Shown piece after piece: positions 50,801-61,506 of a stretch of 64,000 bases of DNA. A program made the translations under genes and the position numbers. Source of the DNA: Lingula anatina. Lineage: Eukaryota > Brachiopoda > Lingulata > Lingulida > Lingulidae. The stretch spans positions 115,230 to 179,229 of the forward strand of contig NW_019775192.1 of the NCBI RefSeq assembly GCF_001039355.2, given 5' to 3'. The notes under the pieces were generated by a model. That model ran no database searches and was not told where the DNA came from. It saw only the letters and a list, made by a program, of their open reading frames with translations. How positions within the stretch are numbered: the stretch's first letter is position 1; every line of letters starts with the position of its first letter.

Positions 50801-53738
50801 AAAACACCGTCAATCCAATTACCGCAATGCTTTGGTGCAGACAATCATGACCATGTTACCATGGTGATGTACTGTGGCGATCTTTTAAAAGAGTAATAGA
50901 AAAAAATGACATTCAAAGGAAGTTTGCATTTGTTGAGTTTGTTGTACATGGCTAGTCAATTAGTTCAAAGGAAACCAAGGGCCTCCTCTGTTTATCCACA
51001 CAATTCCCTCCAAATGTGCGATCTGCTGCTACGCCAGGGAACACATACTTCCAGACATGGTTTGAATTTTGCACTGACTGTGAACCTGGTAACATTTGCA
51101 CAAAACATCAAAGCTTGTGAAGCTAGGCTTTGAAGTGGAGAGATTGTTTTGTCCTTTACACACTGCCAGCGGCTAATGTGCCCCATGCCACAAGACACTT
51201 TTGATGAATAACAACACGGTTGCCTTAAATTACGTTAAATTCTCGCTTTTTGAAACATCCTTAGGGCTTGGCAGAGAAAATGGGTAATTTCTTAAGACAA
51301 TGCATTGGAAATCACCCACATTTCTAGTTCTTTTCCTCTGGCTTTTTGTTAATGAAACTACTTTTCAAGACCTCTGGATACCTCTATCCCAGCAGCTTAG
51401 AGAATGCCAAGGCAGCAAGCACATCAAGTTCAATCAGCTTGCCAATATATAAGTTTCAACTACCATAACATCCAATTTTAGGTATGGCTGCTCTACTTGC
51501 TGGCCAGTATGAAATCCAGATTTCAAGAGAAATCCACAGTCAAAAACTGACCGAAATACCATTAGTGGCTTCTCATATTTTTCCCCTTAGTAATGTGGGA
51601 AATTACTTTCTTCAAAATCTTCAAAGTCTATAATGGTGTCAATAACAACTTTATCCTTATATCCCATTATCACATCAATTTAAATTTTGAGCTTATTCTT
51701 ATTGCTTTCCACAGGGTTATGAATTTATAAATAGAGGTCTTTTTTGACAAATCTATGACCAGATTAATAAATGACCTAAATTCACAACAGTGGCCATACA
51801 CATGCACACGCCTCTTGTACCAGGAGCAGCAGGAGGCATGCAACCATGGATGCTCAAAAGATACACAATGCCACCAGTCAGTTGAGCGTTTATTCCAGCC
51901 ACATGATTAATGAAATACCAGCTGAATTGAAAGTAGGGGGAGGCAGTTTTGATAGTAGTTGGTTTACTTTTAAGACAACCTTGGCAAGTGTTGGATTTGG
52001 GCCACATGGACTGATGAACTGGTCTACATTAGGGGCATCCTTTAATGGTTTCTGTCTGCAAACAATCAGGCTTAGACATTTGCTCTACCCCTTGGTAAAA
52101 TAAATGCCATAAATATATAGATGATACATAGAACTTGAACACTGAGAGGCCTCTTTTTACACCTTTTGTTATACACAAAATTGGGCCTTTCATAAACATT
52201 TTTGGTGGTCATTCCATGGTTTGTTTGATGGTGCATTGATCCCCGTTTCAGAGCCAGAAGCAAAACTGTAATTCATATAACGATTTGTAACATTCTCGCT
52301 TCATAAAACAATGTCATGCCAAAATGACCTACACATCTCATAAATCAAATCCAAGAGAAAAGTTATATTCTTCAAAATACCATTCCTGGGAACAATAATT
52401 GTTAAGACTTGTAAGTGAATTTAAAGATAATTAAAATAAAGTAACATTCTTATCAGATCAAAAAGTTATCCTTAAATATTATGTATTCAACTGGCCTGCA
52501 TTACCTATGCAATGACCGTGAACTACACCATCTAATATGGTAGAGCTTGCACATCTATCATCACTGACTAGGTTTGAGTAAACGGGTCTTGGGTTGTAAA
52601 TATTCTGAGCAAAATTAGATTAATCCTTAGCCAATATGTCATTTTCTGACACCTCAGAAGTGAATATGCCCATCTCATGTATAGTTTATTTGGCCTAAGT
52701 GATTTGATCACTTATTACACTGACTAGAGTTCTGACTTTAACCCAATCCCACTGTCCATACACTCACCCTGCCACTGCTTCTGGTCTTTTAAATGGTGGA
52801 AATCCACTGTCTAGCCTAGTATTCCGAGTTGCAGTCAAAGATTTTGTAGTAAGAGGTATTGGAACAGTTGTTTGAGGTATCGACTCTGCTAAAAGTTCAG
52901 AGTCCTCATGCAGAGTTGGTAGTGGCCCCGCAACACTGAGTGGACGGGCACTGTTTGATCCACTAGAATTGGAGCTACCTCCCTTGGGACTCTCTCCTCC
53001 ATTTTGAAGGTATTGCACATAAAGATCAGATTTTAAGAAGGTTTGATATGTCTCATTTCGCATAATATCCTCCACCTCTGCCTGGGCGCTGTCAAATATA
53101 GCTCCATCAATGTCTTTTTTATTTGCAATTTTATCCTGTATTTCTTTTCTTATTTCCCCACTTAATTGTATTCCAGTGTCACCACGAATATATTTCTTGT
53201 AAATCAACTTGATGATCTGAGTCTCTTGGGCCTTTTCTTGTTTTTTCAAACCGTTCACTGCAAACCAGAAATCCAGAAGATTCACTGTTTGCTCCTGCTC
53301 AAGAAACTCACGAAACAGTTTTACCCCATCTGCATCTCCAAGTAAAAGATTGAAATTTTTAGCCCAGTTTAAATATGGTGGGGTCTCTGTAAATGGCGGC
53401 GAATTGGCAGCACTCCCTTCTGGTTCAAAACCTAGTGGAGCCTCGATCTCTTCGGCATTTAAATCCTTGTTTGAATTTGTGAGAGAGCCACCCCCTTTGT
53501 CCAGATTGGACCTTCTTGGAGTTCCTGCAGGGGAATGGCTAACATCACTCTTTAAACTCTTGCTGGAGCTGTGGCTTTTGTGAGATGCATGGCTCTTGTG
53601 TGAGCCACTACTTCGTGTACTGTGACCTCCATTGGATTGGAGTTCATTCTCTTCTCCTGGTACAGGGGGCCGAGGTGCAGTTTCAGTGAACTTGTGTCCA
53701 CCTGAGTCATTAACGAATTGGTGCACCTCAATGCTCAT
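37007..53738 (-). CDS. AXIN: Axin, Wnt pathway scaffold
   Basis: Nine coding exons, in transcript order: 53738-52768, 48393-48253, 44971-44866, 42381-42229, 41979-41288, 38620-38471, 38115-37855, 37587-37279, 37133-37007 (TGA). They encode 969 residues. Axin is the scaffold of the beta-catenin destruction complex. Modules seen in order: the tankyrase-binding motif [10 protein letters not shown] (21-30); the RGS/APC-binding domain (about 122-246, [16 protein letters not shown] to [12 protein letters not shown]); [20 protein letters not shown] (about 360-376); the GSK3-binding helix [20 protein letters not shown] (about 417-440); the beta-catenin helix [13 protein letters not shown] (about 494-506); SP repeats and a His-rich segment; [23 protein letters not shown]; and the DIX domain (about 888-969, [15 protein letters not shown] to AKVEKVE). 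A Ser/His-rich insert (39-61) is unusual. The start ATG has A at -3 and follows an acceptor at 53758, so exon 1 is non-coding. It is a little longer than vertebrate Axins (about 840-860). Confidence 0.95.
38621..41287. other. Axin intron, 2.7 kb
   Basis: No exon or clear repeat was recognised. Base composition is less AT-rich than in the introns of the other genes, and the short ORFs lack protein character. It could hold regulatory sequence, but nothing specific can be named. Confidence 0.6.
43784..43915. repeat. Imperfect tandem duplication, 73 bp period
   Basis: The blocks CCAGTTTATAAATAAACTTC and ATAAAAGCTT recur 73 bases apart (from 43784 and from 43857). Confidence 0.75.
44751..44805. 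repeat. (CA)n microsatellite, read as (UG)n in the Axin transcript
   Basis: About 27 CA units, positioned about 60-115 bases inside the Axin intron that follows exon 44971-44866. On the Axin pre-mRNA this is a UG repeat close to a 5' splice site. Confidence 0.9.
45351..45440. repeat. Direct repeat with 67 bp period spanning an N
   Basis: AAAGGATAAAAAACACAATG plus TGATCA occurs at 45351 and again at 45418. The ambiguous base N (45377) follows the first copy. This may be a true duplication or an assembly join. Confidence 0.7.
45816..46264. mobile_element. Foldback (nested inverted-repeat) element in an Axin intron
   Basis: Outer arms CAGAACAGCAGACTAA (45825-45840) and its exact complement (46240-46255) continue outward as imperfect GCGC-ending termini. 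A second, inner pair of about 103 bp arms (45859-45961 and 46021-46123) is highly similar, separated by about 60 bp. It is GC-richer than its surroundings and non-coding. The transposon superfamily cannot be assigned, and no target-site duplication was clear. Confidence 0.8.
48394..52767. other. Largest Axin intron, 4.4 kb
   Basis: No exon was recognised between the RGS exon and exon 2. A poly(C) run of about 17 bases lies at 48528-48544. Several ORFs of 60-95 codons occur on both strands but lack splice context and recognisable motifs. Composition is closer to balanced than in the flanking genes, so regulatory content is possible but not shown. Confidence 0.6.
48528..48544. repeat. Poly(C) run
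   Basis: An uninterrupted C tract in the large Axin intron. Confidence 0.85.
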
Positions 53739-55299
53739 GTTGTTGATAGATGCAGTTTCTGAAATTATAGATGGACAAACTAAAAATATATCATAAAAGC
53801 CTCCTATCAATACATGTGACCCTTAAAAAGAATAGTGGACTGTACAAATGAGAAGATTTCTATCTATAACATTCAACAAACACTTAATATATGATTCTTT
53901 TAACTGGCAGAGGGACTGGATATTCTACAGCTAAAATGCACCCCTGCAGATAAATAAGAAAACTTTCCAAATCTGTCTTAACATCTTTATAACATTTGCA
54001 ACACTTATGCCATGTTGTACTGCAAAGCATGTCCACATATTATGCAATGATTGTGCTAAAGTGAGAAAAAAAAAATATATGTATATATATAATGTTATAT
54101 AATGTTAAATATATTATGTTATATATCTAGTCATAAAGGCTTAATTTATATAATTATAACACCCTGTATGCACTTGGTCACATTCAACAAATGATGCTTT
54201 AAATTACTGAAATCATTTGATAAACAGCAACAGTGTTCGCTTTTTCTGGAGTGCTACTTAATTTCTAAGTGAGACCCAACTTACAGGGCAAACAATTAAT
54301 TTACAAGAATCAGGTCACCAATTAAAATACTGACAAGAGGTATGCTTCCAAATAACTTTGCATGTTGTTATGACGAAAATGTATAAAAAATCCTTACTCT
54401 TATATACTATACCATATAAAAATCAACAACATAAACCTCAAGTTCCTAAATAAGTCTGGCAACACTTCCGATTTGACCCCACCATCTACAAGACTACAGG
54501 GCTATGAGAAAGCTACCCAAAGAATGGAAGCCGCCATCTTGCATGCAAATAGGACAACGGGGGCACGTTTAGGGAGAAGCCATGACATACAGAGGACATC
54601 GGCTTCTCAAATTACAACAAAGTTGTGCTAAATTTACTGTCATCATTAAAATAACATTTAATTAAAATGAATTGAACTGCAATTAATACTGATTTATTGT
54701 TTAATTGATGTTACCAATGTCAGAAACCCTGACGGAACCCCATTCATTCGTTAGCCAGTGCCCGTTCTCTTGAAAGACCACACGAAAATCGGACTTGGGT
54801 CAAAAAGAATTACTTCTATAAACCACCATATATATATTTCCCTCCACAGATTTTTGAACCCTTTGCTGCTTCAAGCTTTAGTTTAATGGGAATGCAAATT
54901 ACAAATGGGAGAACAAGGAGCCCATTGATTGAAGTTTACAAAACAAACTCAAAACGTGGATAGGAGAAATGTGACTTAAACAAAAGTGCGTATTCTACAA
55001 CATTGAGCATCCTAAGTTAAAGAATTTTCAAATCTTAAACGACAAAATGGAACCCACCTCTCTCTGTCATTCACATTGTATCGACCTCGACTCACAAAGG
55101 CAATAATGTATAGCCAGTCATTCTCATTGAATGGCCCATAATTTGATGTCGGAAAGTTTTCAAAGCCAATGGAATTCGGTCGATTTCTCCACGAAAACTA
55201 CTAAAAGTTCTAGTTTGCATGATATGATAAGTGAGATCTTGTACTAACCTTCTGCTATACCATCTTGATCTTTGTGGTTTGCTTTTCGAAGGGCTAAAA

Positions 55300-55380
55300 A
55301 GACACTTCAAAGTTTGAATACCTTAGATCAAAGCCACATGCCCGCCGCCGACAATCCCTGTACACACTGACGTCACGAGG
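55300..55380. promoter_or_regulatory. Probable Axin promoter core with TCF-like and CRE sites
   Basis: AGATCAAAG at 55325-55333 matches nine of ten bases of the TCF/LEF consensus AGATCAAAGG, and TTCAAAG at 55306-55312 fits WWCAAAG. A perfect palindromic CRE, TGACGTCA, is at 55368-55375, inside a CpG-containing segment. The Axin coding exon lies downstream on the minus strand. Promoter position is inferred from composition and motifs; no transcription start was observed. Confidence 0.45.
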
Positions 55381-56952
55381 TTTTTGAAACACCGCACCAA
55401 TCAGAGGCAGGGAGATATCAACACACTTGAAATGAATTGGGCGAGATCATTTACCCCACAATAGGTCCCATTTACCTGAACGGATATTACTTTACTCTAC
55501 TTCAAAACTTTATAGAGCTATATCTTTTAATTTTTTATAATACTATTGCATTTTACCTGTATTTTTATATCAAATCCAGGTGAAATGTTGAAAAACCAAT
55601 TAGAGTTAGTAAAGAATCTGTAATTAAAAATGCCTGGCACCCCTTCTAATTCCTCGGTCCACTTCAATTGGTAACGAAGGGGTTGGGAGAATCAGATAAC
55701 TCGCAGATCATAGGACTGTTATTTTATCGTATTCTGGGTTCATTTTTTCATAGTATCACCAGGAATAGTGATCATGAGAACCCTTTACGGGTCTGATATC
55801 ATGACAAAGGTGCACTTCTTTTGATTACAGTACTAATTGAATGAAAAGAGGAGATTTTTCCACCATCTGGCGAGAACAAATGTGCCCGTTTTATTACTCC
55901 TTTGATGTTCCGGTAAATGCTAGCTGGCTGCTATTTAATTACACGATAGGGGTTGTGGATTTCTTTGTAATTACCCGACATCGTGCATTAACCATGTGTC
56001 TTTGTTTGGATCAACTAAGAGACATTTAGTCAGGCAACTATTTAGTTACATGTATTTTAAGAGTGAGAGGATCTAAAAAGACGTACTGACATGACATTTC
56101 TGTGATCTGTGTTTTCTCAGAGAAAAATCACCATTAAAATCATTTGTGTGGTTTGTGCGACTTTCTCAGCTTATGTGCAAGTGAGGCCATTTCAGGAAAT
56201 AACCAGAAAATTGAGTTTCATCGATTGGAAGGAAAGGAAATCCATGCAGCTATCGTTTGATTTCTTCTCACGCAATCTTTTTCGCGCTATTTTAGAATTA
56301 GCCTTTAAATTCTTATCCTTATTTTTGTACCTTGGACGAAGAAATCGTTTTATTCGTCCAAATTCTACTCCAAAAACTATTTCCACAAACCACTAAGGTC
56401 GTCTAGCCATGTTATAGTCATGAAAGATTTAAAAGTCAGTGAGAAGTCATCCACAGAAAAACAGATTCCTCATACGAACAGATGTTAAAACCACCAACCC
56501 GTTTATTTAGAACTTTATTTGTAATTTGCCTCTGCGCTGCACCCAAACAAAATCTTGTGAATAGGAAGACCAGCCTAACTGATGAACGAAGCTATTTACC
56601 ACATTTTGGGGATTTTCTACTGAAAGTAAAGGTTAAAAAAATGTAGGATCTTAAAATCGAGGGAACGATGGCATCTTTTCTTAGGAAACCCACATGTACA
56701 TTAAGTAGGTCCCGTAAAGATGAAACATCAACTGGTGCTAAGCTCAAATATGAAGTATCAAGTCCGAAAAATAACGATCGCCAAGCCAATACTTAGTGTA
56801 GCTATATAAATAAAAGAAGGGAGAAAATAAACAAATTGAAGGAAGAATAAAATGCACGCTCTCTTGTGATTTTGCCACCAATTCCCCAACATGAAAAACG
56901 TGACTATATCAAAAAGAATAAATAAATATTTCTTTTTTGGTTTATTTAACTA

Positions 56953-57000
56953 ACCTTGGTGCCTTCCTTCCCATTAAAAAAATTAGGCAGGCACCAAGGT
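56953..57000. repeat. Short perfect inverted repeat (hairpin)
   Basis: ACCTTGGTGCCT (56953-56964) and its exact complement AGGCACCAAGGT (56989-57000) are separated by 24 bases. Flanks are AT-rich and partly complementary. It lies about 300 bases upstream of the PEF1 start. Confidence 0.75.
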
Positions 57001-57243
57001 AACTTTTTTAATTAAATATATATCATTTTTGTTGTTGTTGTTGTTTTACCCTTTAAGGTTTAGTCATTTTTCTCAATCACAAACGTCTCTACGTCTTGTG
57101 GATTTTATGCTTTATGGTCCTTTCTTCATTGATCGAGAAATCATTACGAGGATATAGGATCTAGAATACTATCGCCATCTATTGGTTGTCATTTTTGTTA
57201 ATTATATAGACGTCGCTAGCGTAGACTAACTGACCCTGACCTT

Positions 57244-57251
57244 GCGCGAAA
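57244..57251 (-). promoter_or_regulatory. E2F-like site upstream of PEF1
   Basis: GCGCGAAA (minus strand TTTCGCGC) matches the E2F consensus TTTSSCGC and lies 44 bases before the PEF1 start codon, next to TGACCCTGACCTT. Confidence 0.35.
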
Positions 57252-57294
57252 AATACTCCGAGGCGGAGCAAGTAACTACAGTTTAAAAAGTCAA

Positions 57295-60200
57295 ATGTCG
57301 TGGGGAGGAACGCCGCATTATGTAAGTTATACATCAAAATAAAAAATGTGTCATGGCGTAATTGTCTAAAACTACAGGAGATGGATTGCCAATGAGCTGA
57401 AAACAATTTGACAGGAATACTGTCACTTCAGCTCTAGTAGCCTATAGTTATGCATGTACAGTACCACCAGTACGTGTATTTCCTCGTTTTTAATTTTGAT
57501 GAATTAAATTTAAGGGCATCAGTTTTTAAAAGCAGCAAGTGTAAACTCAGTATTTCCGGGTTGGACACTTGTAAGATTTGTGAAGACCATTAATAAACAC
57601 CATTCAACAAAAGGTGGTCTGTTCATTTTATATTGATGTCAAAATTTTTCTGTTATAAGGTGACGAGATATAATATAATAGGGCCTAGTTGTGCCACAAC
57701 TACTTACAAGTGATATATTGGAATGTGGTAAAATTGTTTGTTACAATGTTTATTTCGCTTGCACTGTTTAATTATCTTCATGCTGTGATCAAAGTTTAGC
57801 GCACTCTCTCTCTCTCTCTCTCTACTCTCTCTCTCTCTTGCTGTGTGTATGTGTGTGTGTGTGCAGGGGCGGATTTAGGCCGTCTTCTGGGTCTTCCGGA
57901 AGACGGTCAGATTTTCAAGTTTACATTGTCAGGCATCTAATGTTTTCTGTCGGAAGACGGTCAAAAATGGAGGATGGATCAACAAAGATAATTTGGAAGA
58001 CTGTCAGAAAATATCTTTGGATCCGCCCCTGTGTGTGTGTGTGTCAGTATGTACATATACCAGTATCTGATCTTGCACATGATATCACTCTCCTGTCTCC
58101 TGTGCAAGTGAATAGCAAAATGGGCTTTGGCTCATAATATAGCATCTGTACCTATAAAACGATCAACAAGTTTTCAATGAGGAAAAGAATAAAGAGTTTT
58201 GACCTTATATGGTTGTACACCATTTTTAGTCACTTAAACTCTGTCTGCATTATGAATAGATTGTGTTACAAGCTGCACATCCAGGCAGCTGCTTCTGTTT
58301 CCATCCTACAGTGATTGTCATTGCAACAGTTTTTATTGAAAGTGGCAGAAATAAATGCATCTTACACATTTGATGTTATTAATAACATCAGGGCTATGGC
58401 CAGGCCCCACCCCCACAACAACAAGGTTATGGTCAGCCATATGGTCAAGGTCCACAAGGTGGACAGTACAGGGGACAGACACCCAGCTCAGGGCAATATG
58501 GTCAAGCACCTGGACAGTACGGTCAACCTCCTCCTGGACAGTATGGTCAGCAGCCTTGTCAGCAATATGGGGCAGGATATGGCTATCAGCAGCAACAGCC
58601 TGGTGGAGCGTATGGCGGTGGGTACCCAGGGGGACAACCCGGAGGGGGCGGTTTTGGATATGGTGCAACACCTCCACCCCCTGGGATAAGCCCAGATTTG
58701 TGGCAATGGTTTCAGGTAAATAATATTTTAGTTGATAATATATTTTAAAAAATCAGTTAATACCATGTGTGATGGGTGAGAAGTTATTTTTATTTATTTA
58801 TTTATTTATTGTATGAGAAAATGAAAACTTTGGGCTATTGACAAGTAACATCCTCTTGCTAGTTTCTGTCCATTCTATCAGACAGATTTTCAGAAAAAAA
58901 AAGGCTAAAACCTGACTGCTGAGAGATCTTGTTTTGTGAAACTTTTGGCAGAAGTAAGACGCCATTGCTTGCTGCATATTCTACATTTTTTACCATTGAG
59001 GCCCTGTAAATTAAACAAGAAAGTAAATTTCACTACACAAACTCATTCTTATTTGTAACATGCAGTAGCTTTGCAGACAGCTGGCAATGAGCTAGTGCAG
59101 TAAGTGAATGGCTCGATGGTTATCAACCTTTTTTATCTTCTGTACATTGTGTGGCACAATGTCACAAGATATGTCTTATATTTATGCTACATAAGGAAAA
59201 TTTGATTGATTCTATGTTTACTGATTAAAAAAAATCCCTGCATACCTTACGTCTTTCTGGTTACAGGCCTGTCTGTATAGGCTGATCATTTTTAATAAAA
59301 AGCTCATATTTTTATTTTCATTACGCAGGCTGTTGATCAGGATCGATCAGGCCAGATCACGGCAAGTGAATTGCAATCAGCTTTGGTGAATGGAAACTGG
59401 ACACCATTCAATAAAGAAACATGCAGGCTGATGATTGGAATGTTTGACAAAGATAGGTCTGTTTGTTATGTAAAATTTTCCTTGAATTTCAGAACAAATA
59501 AATGTGAGTTTTTAAAAGGATGGATCTAGGAAATAAAATGGCAGAAATGAAATGCCATCTAAAGATATATTTGATACAGTTAAGAATTCTGTGCTACCGA
59601 TATGTTCATTTGGTGAGAAGAAGGACACAAAGATGTGGAAAAAGAAAATCTTTGTGAGTTGTATGTCACAGTGCAAAGAATTTTTTTCTGTCTCTTGACT
59701 CTGGCTTGCTGCAAGGTACACTTTTTGATCACAAAAATTGAATCTTAAATGTGCCTTGGTGCAACTTAAATATAGAAGAATGCCTATTTTCTGATATTTT
59801 GCCAGTGTATATGATCTGCTTTGTAAATGATTATTTACCATGTGTAGTAAATTGATACACTTGGTAATGGTATGTGTTATATTTTATTTTTAGATTATCA
59901 TTCTTGTATATTTTATATCATTAACAGAAGTGGGACAATAGGTGTTCAAGAATTTGCAGCCCTCTGGAAATACATACAAGACTGGAAAAGCTGTTTTGAT
60001 GGGTAAGCTTTTCATATGTTATTTAGAAAGTTTACATGCTATTTAAAATTTACACATCATTAGGGTTTGTATGTATTAATCCGACAAAATACATTTAAAC
60101 CTTAGAAAGTTGTAATTAAAAAGTTACATGTAATGGTATTTGTTGCATGTAGTTTTTAAAAATATACATATATTTTTTTTTAAGTTTTGATGCAGACAGA

Positions 60201-61506
60201 TCAGGGAACATTGATGCCAATGAACTCAATAATGCATTCCGTACCTTTGGGTATAATTTGTAAGTACTTGTACATGTCTTTAATTCAAGCCTTCAGTTGA
60301 TACTGATGTTTACTCCAAATAATTAAAATCTGTTTTTTTAATGAGGACTGAACTTTGAAATTATATCTTTTAAGACACCAATCTCTTTTTAAATTTTTTT
60401 TTCTGAACTGAGAGGAATGTAACATGCTTCTTCTTTCTTATTAAATAACACCATACTAGTATTGTAGAGCCAAATTTGCTATATTTTTTTAATAAGCCTG
60501 TTAAAATGTCTATTATTTTATGAATAAAAGAATAGATACAGTACTTCAGAAGGCTTATACTTTCCACATTACCATGTGGCACTTCTGTTTTAGATCCCCA
60601 CAGTTTTGTCAGTTGGTAACTCGTGTCTTTGATCGCAGTGGTAGAGGAGTTATGAAATTTGACGACTTCATTCAAGCATGTGTGATGCTTAAGTCATTAA
60701 CTGACAAATTTCGAATGAAGGACACATCCCAGCAAGGAGTTATAAGAATACACTATGAAGAGGTTAGCATATTTTACATCATGTTCAGACCCAGTAATGC
60801 CTGTGCATAGCCCATCTGATTCTGCCCATTTCCCCACAATAACTACAAAACAATGTTACCGTTTTGCTTCAAACTCACATGCATTGCACACCCATTGCTC
60901 TAAAAAGCCTGTCAGTTTTGAAACTGGGTGTGATATGATGATCTTTTAAATTCGATTTTTTACCTATTTTGCCTCATGGAGACCATTTCATCCAAGTGGT
61001 AACTCTAACTTTAAAGCTGAAACCTGATGGGGCTACCCTCTGATATCAGGGGTTTCTGAATTAGTACACAAACTCTAAGTATGAGCCATACAACAATTAT
61101 GTAACAAAGATCTAGTGCATCCTGTAGACAGAATGTGTTATAGGGCTACTTTTACCAGTAGGCCTAAATTGGAGGTCAAGTCCAAAAGTGGGCATTTTGT
61201 AGCACAAAATTAGTAAATAATTAAAAGGAAGTATGTGTTTGCACTGTCTTCATTAATTTTGAACTTGATACACTGTGGATCTCTGAGTAAATAAATTGTC
61301 TTTTACATCAGAAAAAATTATTATGAATATTGTGAATGTCCCATAAAAACTCTGTATTTAAATGTGATTTTGAAATTTTGTCTTTTGTATATTGTGTATT
61401 ATTAAATTATAATTTTTTTTAGATTTTGATAATTGTATTTAATTCCATATCTCTTTTACAGTTTTTGGAGATGGTGCTTGATAACACCTTGAATAGAATC
61501 AGTTGA
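57295..61506 (+). CDS. PEF1: Peflin, penta-EF-hand protein
   Basis: Seven exons: 57295-57321, 58392-58715, 59329-59456, 59928-60002, 60185-60259, 60594-60762, 61462-61506 (TGA). They encode 280 residues, against about 284 in vertebrate peflin. Exon 1 gives only MSWGGTPHY before GTAAGT. Exon 2 is a Gly/Gln/Tyr/Pro-rich tail (YGQ and PGQ units, residues 10 to about 105), the mark of peflin as opposed to ALG-2. Then come five EF-hand units: DQDRSGQITASE, DKDRSGTIGVQE and DADRSGNIDANE have good calcium loops, while DRSGRGVMKFDD and the fifth (KDTSQQGVIRIHYEE) are degenerate, as expected for the dimerisation end. GYNLSPQFCQL is a typical family segment. Peflin pairs with ALG-2 in calcium-controlled ER-to-Golgi traffic. 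The first exon is short and is supported by splice consensus, phase and its W/G-rich reading. Confidence 0.9.
57803..57838. repeat. (CT)n microsatellite
   Basis: A CT run broken once by an A, in PEF1 intron 1, followed shortly by a TG repeat. Confidence 0.85.
57864..58031. mobile_element. hAT-like MITE inserted in a (TG)n tract (168 bp)
   Basis: The termini CAGGGGCGGATTTAGG and, inverted, CAGGGGCGGATCCAAAG are typical of hAT-derived MITEs. TG-repeat sequence lies immediately on both sides (57851-57863 and from 58032), consistent with an 8 bp target duplication inside a microsatellite. The interior has repeated GGAAGACGGTCA blocks and no coding capacity. It lies in PEF1 intron 1. Confidence 0.8.

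Larger units (their letters stand above)
53759..57294. other. Axin 5' region and divergent interval to PEF1
   Basis: The 53758 acceptor (TAATTTCAG) shows that Axin has at least one non-coding 5' exon upstream; its donor could be AAG|GTTAGT near 55249 on the minus strand, but this is not certain. An AT-dinucleotide tract lies at about 54070-54125. A CpG-containing segment at 55320-55390 and the E2F-like site near 57244 mark likely promoters for Axin and PEF1. I saw no protein-like ORF in between. Confidence 0.5.

Noticed and set aside
53739-53810. Upstream Met extending the Axin RGS exon
   Set aside because: A good acceptor (TAATTTCAG) at 53758 cuts this extension, and the tankyrase motif near residue 21 fits the start at 53738.
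58315-58723. Long ORFs in the other frames and on the minus strand over PEF1 exon 2
   Set aside because: The Gly/Gln/Tyr/Pro repeat keeps several frames open. Only the frame running into the EF-hand exons with correct phase fits peflin.
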